DNA of 64,000 bases from an uncultured Shewanella sp. (GTDB lineage: Bacteria; Pseudomonadota; Gammaproteobacteria; Enterobacterales; Shewanellaceae): NCBI RefSeq assembly GCF_947491715.1, contig NZ_CANLKR010000027.1, positions 1 to 64,000 of the forward strand. The letters run 5' to 3'. Below the pieces are notes generated by a model that was not told the origin of the DNA, did no database searches, and worked only from the letters and a program-made list of their open reading frames with translations. A program made the translations under genes and the position numbers. Positions 52,761-62,043 of the stretch are shown here, one piece after another. How positions within the stretch are numbered: position 1 is the first letter of the stretch; each line of letters begins with the position of its first letter.

Positions 52761-55655
52761 TCAGTGCTTATTTTTGATATCAAGCTTATGTAACACAGAA
52801 GGGTAGCCCCAGCCATTTTCGCCTGCTTTGACAGGCTCTTCGGTTAGGTATTCAAATAATGTGGGCGCCAGTGAACCATTCGCTTCGGATACAAGTGGTA
52901 TTGCATTAGGGCCTATCGGTGTTCCCCAAAATCCAATAAAGGCGTCTTTTTCTAGATAACTTTCGCCAGCATGCCTGCCTGGTACTTTTGTGTTGTAGCC
53001 TATGCCTTCTCTGGGGAAAAGATTAATGGTGCCAGCTCTTTCACTGGCATAAAGCTGTGCCAGTTGAACGATGGAATCGGGCCTTGGTGTCCATTGGGTG
53101 AGCTCTCGCCACTGTTTTGCATTACACCATGTGCTACTGTCTTGTGGAAGCGCTTGCTGAATACACTGTGCCTGCAATTGTGTAAAGCGTGATAATGCCT
53201 GCTCATTGGGCTTAGCTTGGTATGGATTAAGTGATTGCACATTCAGTAGTGTGACAGGATGGATGAATGCGTTTTTATCATTTATTGAACCATAGTAAAA
53301 ACGCTGATTGTGATTGATGATGATTTCATCATGCCTTTGACCCAATCTATTTCCAATGAGTCTAATTTGGCAGTTATTTTCATTGCAGTTTTTTTCACGC
53401 ACGACCATATAGTCGAGGGTATCGCCTAAGGCATCTATTGTTTCTGAGACAAAATCGACAGTCATGGCATCTTTAGCATTTATGGGACGCCATTGGATCA
53501 ACTCTTGATAAACAGGTTGCGTCGCCCAACCTTGTTGTGCGTTAAAGAGATCGATCATGAAGTTTCCGCCGGCTGTGGAGGCGATAATGGCATCACTGTT
53601 TTTATTGCTTGAGGGATATAAAGCATTGGTCACTTTGGGTCCTTCACCTTCATCTGATGAGATTTTTTTGATGGCGAGGGGGTAACCCAATTTGGTTTCA
53701 AGAGCGGGAAAAATGACCTTTTCTGGGTTCAGTGTGTAATAAACCGGGGCGAGACCATGATCGCCTGCCATTCCCCATAATGTTTGATCATAAACTCCCG
53801 CTTGTTGATAGGCTTTTTCTATTTGTGTTATCCAATAATCCAGTCGGTTGAGCTCACCACTGGGCATAATGATTTCGTTACTAAAGGGGCCGACAAAATG
53901 AGCAAAGTGATCAGGCCAAGGGTTATAGACCAAAGTAAAGTCTGGGATCCCTTTGGCATCGAGTTTACTGTATTTTTCTATGTCTTGTTCAATTTTCCAT
54001 TTACGGGTTAATTTGGTATAGAAACTCCACGGTGATATTTGTTGATAAGCCGAAATGTTTTCAATGAGAGTTTGGCGCATTTTATTTAAGGTGGGCTCTA
54101 CTTTGGCCCGTTCATTTAATTCTTTTAGGCAACGTTTTTCGCCAAAATCACGGCGTTGTTCACCCGCACCTAAGTTAATGAGTCCATCATAACTTGTGTG
54201 TGCATTCCAATCATACTGCGCGTTGCAGTTGAGGGTTTTAAGGTGAATTAAACGATCGAACATGGTACGAACACCTTTGGCTTGTAAGAGCTTGTCGAGT
54301 TGGAGGGCATCGTTACCAAAGAAATAATAGGCCCTGTCTTTTTCTCTGTCGACAAAGTGAAAATTCGGGATCCCTGTGCCATGTTTACCTGCCACTTTTG
54401 CCCCCGTTTTAATGATAGGGAGGTTTCGTACACTGATGGTGGGTGTTGAGGAAATACCGACTTTTGCTATTGAGCTTGCATAGTGCTGATATACCCTTTT
54501 AAAAAAGGGTAAATAGTGTGGATCTTGATAGGTTGTCTTTGATAATTTCTGCAAAAAATCAACGTCAGGTTCATGTTGAGGCTTTCCTTGAGCGAGCGGG
54601 CTGTTTAATGCTTGTCTATTTTGATATTGCTGATAAGCGTGTGAAATAAAAGGGCTGTTAGGGTTAATGAGTCCTTGTATTAAACCTTGTTGTAATCCAT
54701 CAACGGTCAACTGTACGGCAATTCGGCGTTTTTGTTGTGACTGTAAAAACGCAATTGCGTGTTCAGGTTCTTGTTTAAATGCGGTTTGCAGCCAGTGATT
54801 CAGGCGCTGCTGTTTTTCATCTTGATAAACAAATTGTCGGTAGGCTTTGAGTACGTTTAAACGAACGAAATCAATCAAGGTAATGGTGATTGCTTGGGCT
54901 TTATTATTGGGTTTTAACGTGTATTTGGGGTCATTATCTTTGATGATCGCCAGCAGCGCTTGCTTGGTGTCGCCCTCATCCATGTCGAGACTGGCTTGTT
55001 TGAGAATACCTATCACTATGGGCTGAATTTTTGCTATTAAAGCTAAATCGTCACTGGAGTGATCTAGGTAAGTATATTGCTCGGGGAGTCGCTCCATATC
55101 TTGCCATTCATCAATCTGAACGAGTGCATCATAGACTGTGACGAGTGTCGCGATAAACTGTCTATTGAACTGAAGGCCTTTTTGTTGCCCATGAGAGTGG
55201 TTGAGTGCTTTTTTAGCTTGCGATTGCTTGGAGAATTTCAGCAAAGAGTGTTCAAAGCCCACTAATGTCTGTTGGCTATATATTGTCTGTAAATAATGCT
55301 TGAATTCATCATTAGGGCTGATATTGGTGTAGCGATCATAAAAATGATAGAGAAAATAGCTTAACGGAATAGAATAATAGGGGTTGGCGAGTTGCCCCAT
55401 GACCTGTTTTTTTACTTTTCCTTCAAGAGGTAAAGTGAGTAGATAAGCTTCTAATGTCATGCCTCCAATGGTAAATAAGGTCATATCACGAGCAAATTGA
55501 GTCGAATAAGAAAGTGATGAAACGATTTGATTTTTCAATATTTCAGTCGAGTTAATCAATCCGCCTATGACGGGAGTATTGCCTATTTCTGCTTGCACTG
55601 TATTCGTTGAGGTGAATGCCAGTATGATGAGGCTTGAGAGTTTGAGAGCATGCAT
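52761..55655 (-). CDS. Large exported alkaline-phosphatase-superfamily protein
   Basis: A 964-residue exported protein. The signal peptide MHALKLSSLIILAFTSTNTV ends at 'QA'. About 400 N-terminal residues form an alpha-helical region of unknown family. The C-terminal half looks like a type I phosphodiesterase/nucleotide pyrophosphatase: 'PNFHFVDREKDRAYYFFGND', 'DFTLVYNPWPDHFAHFVGP' (metal Asp, His) and 'LWGMAGDHGLAPV' (Asp-His pair). 'YDGLINLGAG' may supply the nucleophile region, but that Thr/Ser is not certain. It is last of a same-strand run from the Kdo8N genes, 146 bases after DUF2897, so an envelope role is possible. Confidence 0.7.
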   Translation of the reverse strand: MHALKLSSLIILAFTSTNTVQAEIGNTPVIGGLINSTEILKNQIVSSLSYSTQFARDMTLFTIGGMTLEAYLLTLPLEGKVKKQVMGQLANPYYSIPLSYFLYHFYDRYTNISPNDEFKHYLQTIYSQQTLVGFEHSLLKFSKQSQAKKALNHSHGQQKGLQFNRQFIATLVTVYDALVQIDEWQDMERLPEQYTYLDHSSDDLALIAKIQPIVIGILKQASLDMDEGDTKQALLAIIKDNDPKYTLKPNNKAQAITITLIDFVRLNVLKAYRQFVYQDEKQQRLNHWLQTAFKQEPEHAIAFLQSQQKRRIAVQLTVDGLQQGLIQGLINPNSPFISHAYQQYQNRQALNSPLAQGKPQHEPDVDFLQKLSKTTYQDPHYLPFFKRVYQHYASSIAKVGISSTPTISVRNLPIIKTGAKVAGKHGTGIPNFHFVDREKDRAYYFFGNDALQLDKLLQAKGVRTMFDRLIHLKTLNCNAQYDWNAHTSYDGLINLGAGEQRRDFGEKRCLKELNERAKVEPTLNKMRQTLIENISAYQQISPWSFYTKLTRKWKIEQDIEKYSKLDAKGIPDFTLVYNPWPDHFAHFVGPFSNEIIMPSGELNRLDYWITQIEKAYQQAGVYDQTLWGMAGDHGLAPVYYTLNPEKVIFPALETKLGYPLAIKKISSDEGEGPKVTNALYPSSNKNSDAIIASTAGGNFMIDLFNAQQGWATQPVYQELIQWRPINAKDAMTVDFVSETIDALGDTLDYMVVREKNCNENNCQIRLIGNRLGQRHDEIIINHNQRFYYGSINDKNAFIHPVTLLNVQSLNPYQAKPNEQALSRFTQLQAQCIQQALPQDSSTWCNAKQWRELTQWTPRPDSIVQLAQLYASERAGTINLFPREGIGYNTKVPGRHAGESYLEKDAFIGFWGTPIGPNAIPLVSEANGSLAPTLFEYLTEEPVKAGENGWGYPSVLHKLDIKNKH

Positions 55656-55801
55656 GTGAGCTATCCTGTCGATACTCGATTTTTTGTTTGTTGTTACATT
55701 GTGGCATATAGCCTTAAGACTGCCATAAAGTGAGTTCGGATAAATGGGGAGAATGTTACGCAGGGGAGGATGAAGGTCTGTCTCGTCAACAAGATTAAAA
55801 A

Positions 55802-56056
55802 TTAAGACTTGGGATTAGGGGGATTTTGTTTTTTGTGTTGAGTGGTATCATCGGATGAGGTTTCACTCCTATTTGGCGTTTCATTGGGTGACTTATTATT
55901 AACATTCGGTTTTTCTTGGGAATGTTTGTTTAATTTTTTATGAACTTTACCAAATTGAGTGAGTTTAAATTTAGCACTGTATTTGAGTACGACTAAATTA
56001 CTGGCAATGATCCCAACGATTAAAATAATGATGAGCCATGTTTCTAACGTTGACAT
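55802..56056 (-). CDS. Small membrane protein, probably DUF2897
   Basis: An 84-residue protein with one N-terminal membrane helix ('TWLIIILIVGIIASNLVVLKYSAKFKL') and a long polar, Asn/Ser/Lys/Pro-rich cytoplasmic tail. The short helix plus 'LKYSAKF' fits DUF2897, of unknown function. AAGGAAT precedes the ATG. It follows kdsB by 79 bases on the same strand and is probably cotranscribed. Confidence 0.65.
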   Translation of the reverse strand: MSTLETWLIIILIVGIIASNLVVLKYSAKFKLTQFGKVHKKLNKHSQEKPNVNNKSPNETPNRSETSSDDTTQHKKQNPPNPKS

Positions 56057-56135
56057 GTTTATTCCTTTTACATTGATGACTCATGGTTGAAGGTTAAGAT
56101 CTCAACGGTGTTTGATGCTGAGATCTTATTTTGCA

Positions 56136-56873
56136 TTAATCGACGGCTAAGCGAGCTTCACAGATGCGAATATCTTCAGGGGTATCCACTTCTGGCGAGT
56201 CAAATGCGCTAATAGCGACTTTTATTTTATAGCCATGCTCTAAGGCGCGTAATTGTTCAAGCTTTTCCAGATCTTCTAAACGGCCTAAAGGCAGCTTAGC
56301 AAAGGTTGAAACAAATTGTCGAGTATAGGCATAAACACCTAAGTGTTTATAAACGGGATAGTCGCTGGTATCACGACCAAAGGGAATGCGCGCACGAGAA
56401 AAGTACAATGCGTTAAAATCATTATCAAACACCATTTTGACATGCTTAGGATCGTTCAGTTCATGTTCTTCGGTGATTTCAAATCCCAGTGTTGCCATAC
56501 TAAACTCACCTGGATGGCGTTCAAATAAACTAATGATTTGTTCAATAGAAATAGGGTCAATTAATGGTTGATCGCCTTGAAGATTAATCACTAAATCATC
56601 ATCTTTTAAGCCCAATTGAGCTATGGCATCTTCTATACGATCGGTTCCCGATGCTGCATCGGCACTGGTCATTACAACGTTTCCACCAAAAGACTCAACG
56701 GCCGCTTTAATTCTATCATCGTCAGTGGCGACATAGATGTGACTTAATCCTTTGGCGAGAGCAGCGCGTTCATAGACATGTTGGATCATTGGCTTTCCAT
56801 TTATGGGGGCCAATGGTTTACCTGGAAAACGACTGGAGCCATAGCGTGCAGGGATTAATAAAGTGACATTCAT
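56136..56873 (-). CDS. kdsB: CMP-(8-amino-)Kdo synthetase KdsB
   Basis: A 245-residue cytoplasmic cytidylyltransferase activating Kdo or 8-amino-Kdo with CTP. 'LIPARYGSSRFPGKPLAPI' is the nucleotide-binding start. 'SHIYVATDDDRI', 'VVMTSADAASGTDRI' and 'DDLVINLQGDQPLI' follow. The usual enterobacterial T-x-x-x-H-x-S-G-T-(D/E)-R motif has Ala-Ala in place of His-x ('TSADAASGTDR'), matching a shift in substrate toward Kdo8N as known for the Shewanella enzyme. It lies directly after kdnB and kdnA. The start at 56873 removes a non-homologous 15-residue upstream extension. Confidence 0.92.
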   Translation of the reverse strand: MNVTLLIPARYGSSRFPGKPLAPINGKPMIQHVYERAALAKGLSHIYVATDDDRIKAAVESFGGNVVMTSADAASGTDRIEDAIAQLGLKDDDLVINLQGDQPLIDPISIEQIISLFERHPGEFSMATLGFEITEEHELNDPKHVKMVFDNDFNALYFSRARIPFGRDTSDYPVYKHLGVYAYTRQFVSTFAKLPLGRLEDLEKLEQLRALEHGYKIKVAISAFDSPEVDTPEDIRICEARLAVD

Positions 56874-56967
56874 TGATTGTCCTATTTTACAAAATATGAA
56901 GGGCTGCAAGCAGCCCAAAGAATATGCTCAATTCCCTTAAAGGATTGAGAACCTTTGATGAGAAGGG

Positions 56968-58038
56968 TTACATGCGACGATAAAGTGCCGTTAGCATCTC
57001 GTCAGTGACTTTTTCTTCCCAGCCATCACCATACACATTATGCCATAAAGGGCCCATACTTTTCGCCACTTTTACCATTTTTTCAATGGTTTCATTCGGT
57101 AAGTCTTTGCAAATGCCTTTAGGCAAGGTGACATTATGCTTTTTCAGCATTTGACGGAATTCTGCTACTCCTTCAGGGTAGAAATCTTCCAATACATCAA
57201 AAGCAATACAATTACCAATACCGTGATGGTAGCCTAAAACATAACCTAAACCATAAGAGACGGCGTGGCAGGCACCGACTTGGCTGTATGCGATGCTCAT
57301 GCCCCCCATGAAAGAGGCCATCATGAGTTTATCATCTTTTTCGGGATGATCATCTAAATAAACTTCACGGCACAGTGCGAGGGCTTTTTCACCATATGAT
57401 TTTGAAAATTCATTTAAAAAAGTGCCTTCGAGTGATTCAATACAGTGGATATAGCAGTCCATCCCAGTGTAAAACCATTGATCGGTGGGCACACCTTGGA
57501 TCAGTTCAGGATCCATGATGATTTGATCAAATACCGTATAATCAGAATTGAGGCCTAGTTTTCGCTCTGGACCACATAGCACTGCTGTGCGTGAGGCTTC
57601 AGCGCCAGTGCCAGAAATGGTGGGGATCCCCACATGATGAACCGCTGGGCGCTCAATGAGATCCCAACCTTGATATTTTGCCGAGCCACCAGGGTTGGTG
57701 AGCATCAGAGAGACAGCTTTAGCGATATCTATGGTGGAGCCTCCGCCTAATCCTACGACACTGACAGCTTGCTTTTCGTTAAAGCCTTGAACTTCTTTTG
57801 TCAGGTTATCGATTTGCTCGGTAGTAGGCTCATCATCGACATTGACCCAAATAAGCAGATCCTGTGATTTTAATGGAATACGTGCTTCTAGAGGTTTATT
57901 TTTGTGAGCATCATCGACTAAAAAGACAACATAGTCATCAGCTTGTTTTCGTTCGGCGTTCAGGACAGTATCAAGCTCTGCAAATGAACCGCGGCCATAG
58001 ATCATTTTGGGCACGACTTTGAAATTCTTAAAACTCAT
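56968..58038 (-). CDS. kdnB: Kdo 8-oxidase KdnB (iron-type alcohol dehydrogenase family)
   Basis: A 356-residue cytoplasmic metal-dependent oxidoreductase oxidising the C8 hydroxyl of Kdo to an aldehyde, the first step to 8-amino-Kdo. 'VVGLGGGSTIDIAKAVSLM' is the NAD(P)-binding motif of group III alcohol dehydrogenases. 'GIPTISGTGAEASRTAV', 'GMDCYIHCIESLEG', 'CHAVSYGLGYVLGYHHGIGNCIA' carry the metal ligands (Asp and His). It sits between kdnA (83 bases upstream) and kdsB (94 bases downstream), all on the minus strand. Confidence 0.92.
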   Translation of the reverse strand: MSFKNFKVVPKMIYGRGSFAELDTVLNAERKQADDYVVFLVDDAHKNKPLEARIPLKSQDLLIWVNVDDEPTTEQIDNLTKEVQGFNEKQAVSVVGLGGGSTIDIAKAVSLMLTNPGGSAKYQGWDLIERPAVHHVGIPTISGTGAEASRTAVLCGPERKLGLNSDYTVFDQIIMDPELIQGVPTDQWFYTGMDCYIHCIESLEGTFLNEFSKSYGEKALALCREVYLDDHPEKDDKLMMASFMGGMSIAYSQVGACHAVSYGLGYVLGYHHGIGNCIAFDVLEDFYPEGVAEFRQMLKKHNVTLPKGICKDLPNETIEKMVKVAKSMGPLWHNVYGDGWEEKVTDEMLTALYRRM

Positions 58039-58121
58039 ATCATTGGCTCCATTACATTTTTACTTGTCGAGGCGGGAATAAGGGGGAGGTATTTTCCCCG
58101 CTATCTTTATTCTTTAAGGCG

Positions 58122-59306
58122 TTACGCAAAAGCTTTTTTAATGTTAGCAATACGCTCTTGGATTTGTTCTTCACTCCAAGATAATTTAATGAGCATTGAA
58201 ATGGTGCGGCTCATAATGGCATCGGATTTAGGCACTGAGACTTTGGTGTAGTCAGGCTTGTCAGCAATTAAAGTAATTGGCAGCGCCGCAGGGGATTTAA
58301 GTTCTTGAATATGCTTCCAGTTTGTTAAGTAGTGCCAGTTATTGACATACCAGTAAAAGCATCCATCAACACCATTTTCAGCTAATTTTTGGTTGATCTC
58401 TATGGTGCGCGCTTCGGTGGGCAACATAAAGGTTAAAAAGCCTGCTGAATCGCCTTCGGGATCCGGGATTTCGCGAAAACTCACTTCACTAATATCCCCC
58501 ATGGCTTCTTTAATCAATGCCTTATTGGTACGCTGAATATCAATGATTTTATCCAGTTTACGCAACTGGGCGAGACCCATTGCCGAATTCATTTCTGAGA
58601 TCCTAAAATTAAGGCCCATAATGGGATGAGATTCCGCTCCGCGGTCATTACCCACATGATCATGACCATGATCGGAGAACATGTGAGCATGATCATAGAT
58701 ACCAGTTTGATTGGTGATCACGGCGCCGCCTTCACCACAAGTGATGGTTTTAACGGAATCAAATGAGTAACAACCGACATCACCGATAGTGCCTAAGGCT
58801 TGGCCTTTATAGCTGCCGCCAATAGCTTGACAAGCATCTTCTAAAATCAGCAAATTATGTTTTTCACAAACGGCTTTAATTTCATCCATTTTTGCCATAG
58901 AGCCACACATGTGGACTAAGTTAATGGCTTTGGTTCTCGGTGTGATTGCAGCCTCAATGCCTTCAGGTGATAAACATAAGGTTTCATCGATTTCAGCAAA
59001 AACAGGGATGGCGCCAGCCATGAACACGGCCTCAACGGAAGCGACAAAAGTAAAAGGGGGCACGATGACTTCATCACCCGCGCCAATGCCAGCAGCGGCC
59101 ATGGCCGTTTGCAACGCGGCAGTACCGCTTGACACCAGATGCGCATGCTTAACATTCATTTTTTCGCATAGAAGCTGCTCCATTTCTCTGGTTTTCCAAC
59201 GATCATTGCGCATATGATCGAAGTTATAACGGAAAGTAAAACCATTTTCCATGACGTCTGCGACTTCCTGTTTTTCTTCAGGACCAAATAATTCAAAACC
59301 AGGCAT
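58122..59306 (-). CDS. kdnA: 8-amino-Kdo aminotransferase KdnA
   Basis: A 394-residue PLP-dependent aminotransferase of the DegT/DnrJ/EryC1/StrS family. It converts the 8-aldehyde made by KdnB to 8-amino-3,8-dideoxy-D-manno-octulosonate. 'LVSSGTAALQTAMAAAGIG' (phosphate), 'IVPPFTFVASVEAVFMAGAIPVF', 'LILEDACQAIGG' (Asp157) and 'YSFDSVKTITCGEGGAVIT' (PLP Lys186) are all in place. The product gives Shewanella LPS its Kdo8N in place of Kdo. AAGGAAA lies before ATG 59306. First gene of a run kdnA-kdnB-kdsB-DUF2897. Confidence 0.93.
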   Translation of the reverse strand: MPGFELFGPEEKQEVADVMENGFTFRYNFDHMRNDRWKTREMEQLLCEKMNVKHAHLVSSGTAALQTAMAAAGIGAGDEVIVPPFTFVASVEAVFMAGAIPVFAEIDETLCLSPEGIEAAITPRTKAINLVHMCGSMAKMDEIKAVCEKHNLLILEDACQAIGGSYKGQALGTIGDVGCYSFDSVKTITCGEGGAVITNQTGIYDHAHMFSDHGHDHVGNDRGAESHPIMGLNFRISEMNSAMGLAQLRKLDKIIDIQRTNKALIKEAMGDISEVSFREIPDPEGDSAGFLTFMLPTEARTIEINQKLAENGVDGCFYWYVNNWHYLTNWKHIQELKSPAALPITLIADKPDYTKVSVPKSDAIMSRTISMLIKLSWSEEQIQERIANIKKAFA

Positions 59307-59514
59307 GTGGATTTCCTTAGAATGCGTTGTGCTGAGTTAACATTTCAAAATAATGTTCGGATTATAACTGTGATAAGGGAAAAAGAGCGAGTATTCTTCT
59401 TCAATATTGGACTAATAGGGATAATTTTATTGGAAGAAAATGAAAAAAAGGGGAGAATGATAAGTAATGATGACATTTTGCTATCATTCATCCTTCAATC
59501 GGGCCTTATTCCGT

Positions 59515-60123
59515 TTAGCCGGAGTGGTTATCTTCGTTAACAGTCACATCTAAGTCTGATAACAAACCATTTTCGATACTGTAAATCCATCCGTGAATGG
59601 CCAGTTCTTGCCCGCGGTGCCAAGCATCTTGCACTATGGTGGTGGCAGTGACATTGCCTACTTGCTCAATGACATTGAGTTCGCAGAGGCGATCAAATTG
59701 GGCGTTCTCATCTAAACGGGATAAGGTGGCTTTTTGATTTTTGTACAAGCTACGAATAGGATGCAACCAGTTATCGATGAGCCCTAACCTGTCTGAGCCC
59801 ATTGCGGCTTTGACACCGCCACAACCGTAGTGTCCAACAACCATAATGTGTTTGACTTTGAGCACTTCGACGGCATATTGCAGTACCGATAAACAGTTTA
59901 TATCACTGTGCATCACCATGTTGGCGATATTGCGGTGAACAAAGACTTCACCGGGCATTAAATCAATGATTTGATTCGAAGGCACACGGCTATCGCTGCA
60001 GCCTATCCATAAATATTCTGGGTGTTGTTGAATGGCTAATTGCTCAAAAAATTGGGGATCTTCTTTAACGATACGATCGGCCCAGCGGCGGTTATTATCA
60101 AATAAAGGCTTAAGTAGCTTCAT
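59515..60123 (-). CDS. can: Beta-class carbonic anhydrase
   Basis: A 202-residue zinc enzyme interconverting CO2 and bicarbonate in the cytoplasm. 'IGCSDSRVPSNQI' gives Cys42, Asp44 and Arg46; 'VVGHYGCGGVKAAM' gives His98 and Cys101. The numbering equals E. coli Can, and 'VFVHRNIANMV' is also conserved. RBS GAGTGA precedes ATG 60123. It is separated by 208 bases from kdnA on the same strand and is probably its own unit. Confidence 0.95.
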   Translation of the reverse strand: MKLLKPLFDNNRRWADRIVKEDPQFFEQLAIQQHPEYLWIGCSDSRVPSNQIIDLMPGEVFVHRNIANMVMHSDINCLSVLQYAVEVLKVKHIMVVGHYGCGGVKAAMGSDRLGLIDNWLHPIRSLYKNQKATLSRLDENAQFDRLCELNVIEQVGNVTATTIVQDAWHRGQELAIHGWIYSIENGLLSDLDVTVNEDNHSG

Positions 60124-60217
60124 TGTATTTCACTCTTTATATTAATCTTGTCATCATTTTAGCATTCTTTATTTTAAAGCTGGTCTATACAGTTTAATCA
60201 AGTCGGCTGCTTTTTTA

Positions 60218-60895
60218 TTATTCAGGTGGTGGCGCAACACGTAATACATACTCTTGCACTAATGGTTTAAGCCGAGGCAGTAATGCTTGTTTTAATTGAA
60301 TATTACTTTGTTTAATCATGTGGGTTAGATGTTCAAGTTCAAATTGCGCCAGCAAGTCTTTGGCAATGGGGTAATAGCTCAAATGCCATGGCTCTGGGCT
60401 TACTCCACTTAATCCGGCTTGATAAGGACGATAAAAACCGTAGTCTTTTGCATGGGCGTCTAGCCATTTCGAAAGGGAATGACAAGGCCCGGTTTCATGA
60501 TACTCACTGTCAATAAGCTGTAATTGTTTTGCTGTTATTGCCAAGCTATCAAACACATCTAAATCCGTTCCCCAGTGATGGCGAGATGTGCCTGGAAGAG
60601 CCGACCAAAGGAGAATTAAATCAATTAGCTCGTTATCTGTCTTACCTTGGATATTGACGACGTGATTCCTATGATCTAAAAGTGGCCGTCTTCCCTTTGC
60701 CTTTTGATCCCAAATGGCTTGCTGAGCATGGAAATCTCGAAAAGTAGAGCAAGGGGTGATGTGAATGCCATCACGCTTAGCGGCTTTTTGCATGCGCATG
60801 AAAGCTGCTAAGGTGTTGGCTTCTAAGAGCCCGTTGCCAAAGGGTTTAAGGTGTTCTTGGCTCAGGCCAAGGAGAACCTTATGTGATCTTAGCAC
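60218..60895 (-). CDS. M15 family D,D-carboxypeptidase-like protein (VanY type)
   Basis: A 225-residue zinc peptidase of the VanY/M15B family, expected to trim D-Ala or cleave peptidoglycan peptides. 'GTSRHHWGTDLDVFD' holds the zinc His and Asp, and 'SPEPWHLSYY' the catalytic Glu and third zinc ligand His. Also 'STFRDFHAQQAIWDQKAKGRR' is conserved. No clear signal peptide is visible, which is odd for a wall enzyme. It may be cytoplasmic or exported by another route. GTG start at 60895 overlaps the dapE stop by 7 bases, so the two are cotranscribed. Confidence 0.85.
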   Translation of the reverse strand: MLRSHKVLLGLSQEHLKPFGNGLLEANTLAAFMRMQKAAKRDGIHITPCSTFRDFHAQQAIWDQKAKGRRPLLDHRNHVVNIQGKTDNELIDLILLWSALPGTSRHHWGTDLDVFDSLAITAKQLQLIDSEYHETGPCHSLSKWLDAHAKDYGFYRPYQAGLSGVSPEPWHLSYYPIAKDLLAQFELEHLTHMIKQSNIQLKQALLPRLKPLVQEYVLRVAPPPE

Positions 60896-62043
60896 AAGAG
60901 ATTTTCCAAAATCTTTTCATAACATAAGGCGAGCTGTTCAAGATCGTCGATATTAACACTTTCATTAACCTTATGAATGGTGGCATTAACCGGGCCTAAT
61001 TCAATGACTTGAGCCCCCGTTGGTGCAATAAATCTGCCATCAGATGTGCCACCACTGGTTTGTGGATCGGTGTCAATTCCCGTGGTTTGTTTGATGGCAT
61101 CTCGAGTAGCATCAAGTAGTGGTCCGTTGTCAGTTAAAAAGGGCAGGCCATTAAAAATCCAATCGATGTCATAATCAAGCTGATGTTTATCCAATAATGC
61201 GATGACGCGTTCAATTAATTTTTCAGCTGTGACTTCCGTTGAATAACGAAAGTTAAACATGACGTTGAGATCCCCAGGGATCACATTTGATGCACCGGTT
61301 CCGCCGTTGATATTTGCAATTTGAAAACTGGTTGGCGGAAAGAAATCATTGCCTTGGTCCCAAACAATATTGCTTAGTTCAGTCAGTGCGGGAGCGGCTT
61401 TATGGATTGGATTCTCTGCAAGGTGAGGGTAGGCGACATGACCTTGTATCCCTTTGACGACTAAATTTCCTGTTAAACTGCCACGGCGACCGTTTTTGAC
61501 AATATCGCCCAATTTGTGGGTTGATGAAGGTTCACCGACTAATGACCAAGTAATTTTTTCATTACGTGCTTCTAGGGTATCGATAACACGGGTAGTGCCA
61601 TTGATAAAAGGGCCTTCTTCATCACTGGTGATTAAAAAAGCAATAGAGCCTTTATGGTCGGGGTGTTTAGCCACAAAACGTTCAGTAGCGACCACCATGG
61701 CGGCCAATGAGCCTTTCATATCAGCAGCGCCGCGGCCATAGAGATAATTATCGATGACTGTAGGTTCGAAAGGTGGGGTATGCCAGCGATTCAAATCGCC
61801 TGTAGGCACAACATCGGTATGGCCTGCAAAACAAAAAACAGGCGCTTGATTGCCACGGCGAGCCCACATATTGGTGGTATCTTCAAAGATCATTGACTCA
61901 ATATTAAAATTGCATGTTTTAAGTCTATCGCCTATTAGTTGCTGACAGCCTTCGTCTAAGGGAGTGACCGAAGGACGAGCAATTAATGTTTTCGCTAGGG
62001 CTAAGACTTCACGTTGTGAGGCTAAATCTTGTGGATGACTCAT
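60889..62043 (-). CDS. dapE: Succinyl-diaminopimelate desuccinylase
   Basis: A 384-residue dinuclear zinc amidohydrolase (M20 family) that converts N-succinyl-LL-DAP to LL-DAP for lysine and peptidoglycan. 'CFAGHTDVVPTGDLNRWHTPPFEPT' has the first zinc His-x-Asp, 'LYGRGAADMKGSLAAMV' the bridging Asp, 'LITSDEEGPFINGT' the catalytic Glu pair, and 'TSGGTSDGRFIAPTGAQVIELGP' and the C-terminal 'HKVNESVNIDDL' zinc His. The ATG overlaps the upstream arsC-like stop by 4 bases (ATGA), as in the E. coli yffB-dapE pair. Confidence 0.96.
   Translation of the reverse strand: MSHPQDLASQREVLALAKTLIARPSVTPLDEGCQQLIGDRLKTCNFNIESMIFEDTTNMWARRGNQAPVFCFAGHTDVVPTGDLNRWHTPPFEPTVIDNYLYGRGAADMKGSLAAMVVATERFVAKHPDHKGSIAFLITSDEEGPFINGTTRVIDTLEARNEKITWSLVGEPSSTHKLGDIVKNGRRGSLTGNLVVKGIQGHVAYPHLAENPIHKAAPALTELSNIVWDQGNDFFPPTSFQIANINGGTGASNVIPGDLNVMFNFRYSTEVTAEKLIERVIALLDKHQLDYDIDWIFNGLPFLTDNGPLLDATRDAIKQTTGIDTDPQTSGGTSDGRFIAPTGAQVIELGPVNATIHKVNESVNIDDLEQLALCYEKILENLLC

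Noticed and set aside
52487..52816. Minus-strand 109-codon ORF
   Set aside because: It overlaps the 3' end of the large phosphodiesterase-like gene, has unusual composition and no recognisable domain or RBS.
56098..56131. AAGATCTCA/TGAGATCTT hairpin downstream of kdsB as a terminator
   Set aside because: The T-rich side faces the plus strand, where no gene ends. On the minus strand it is followed by AACC rather than T's, so termination of kdsB is not supported.
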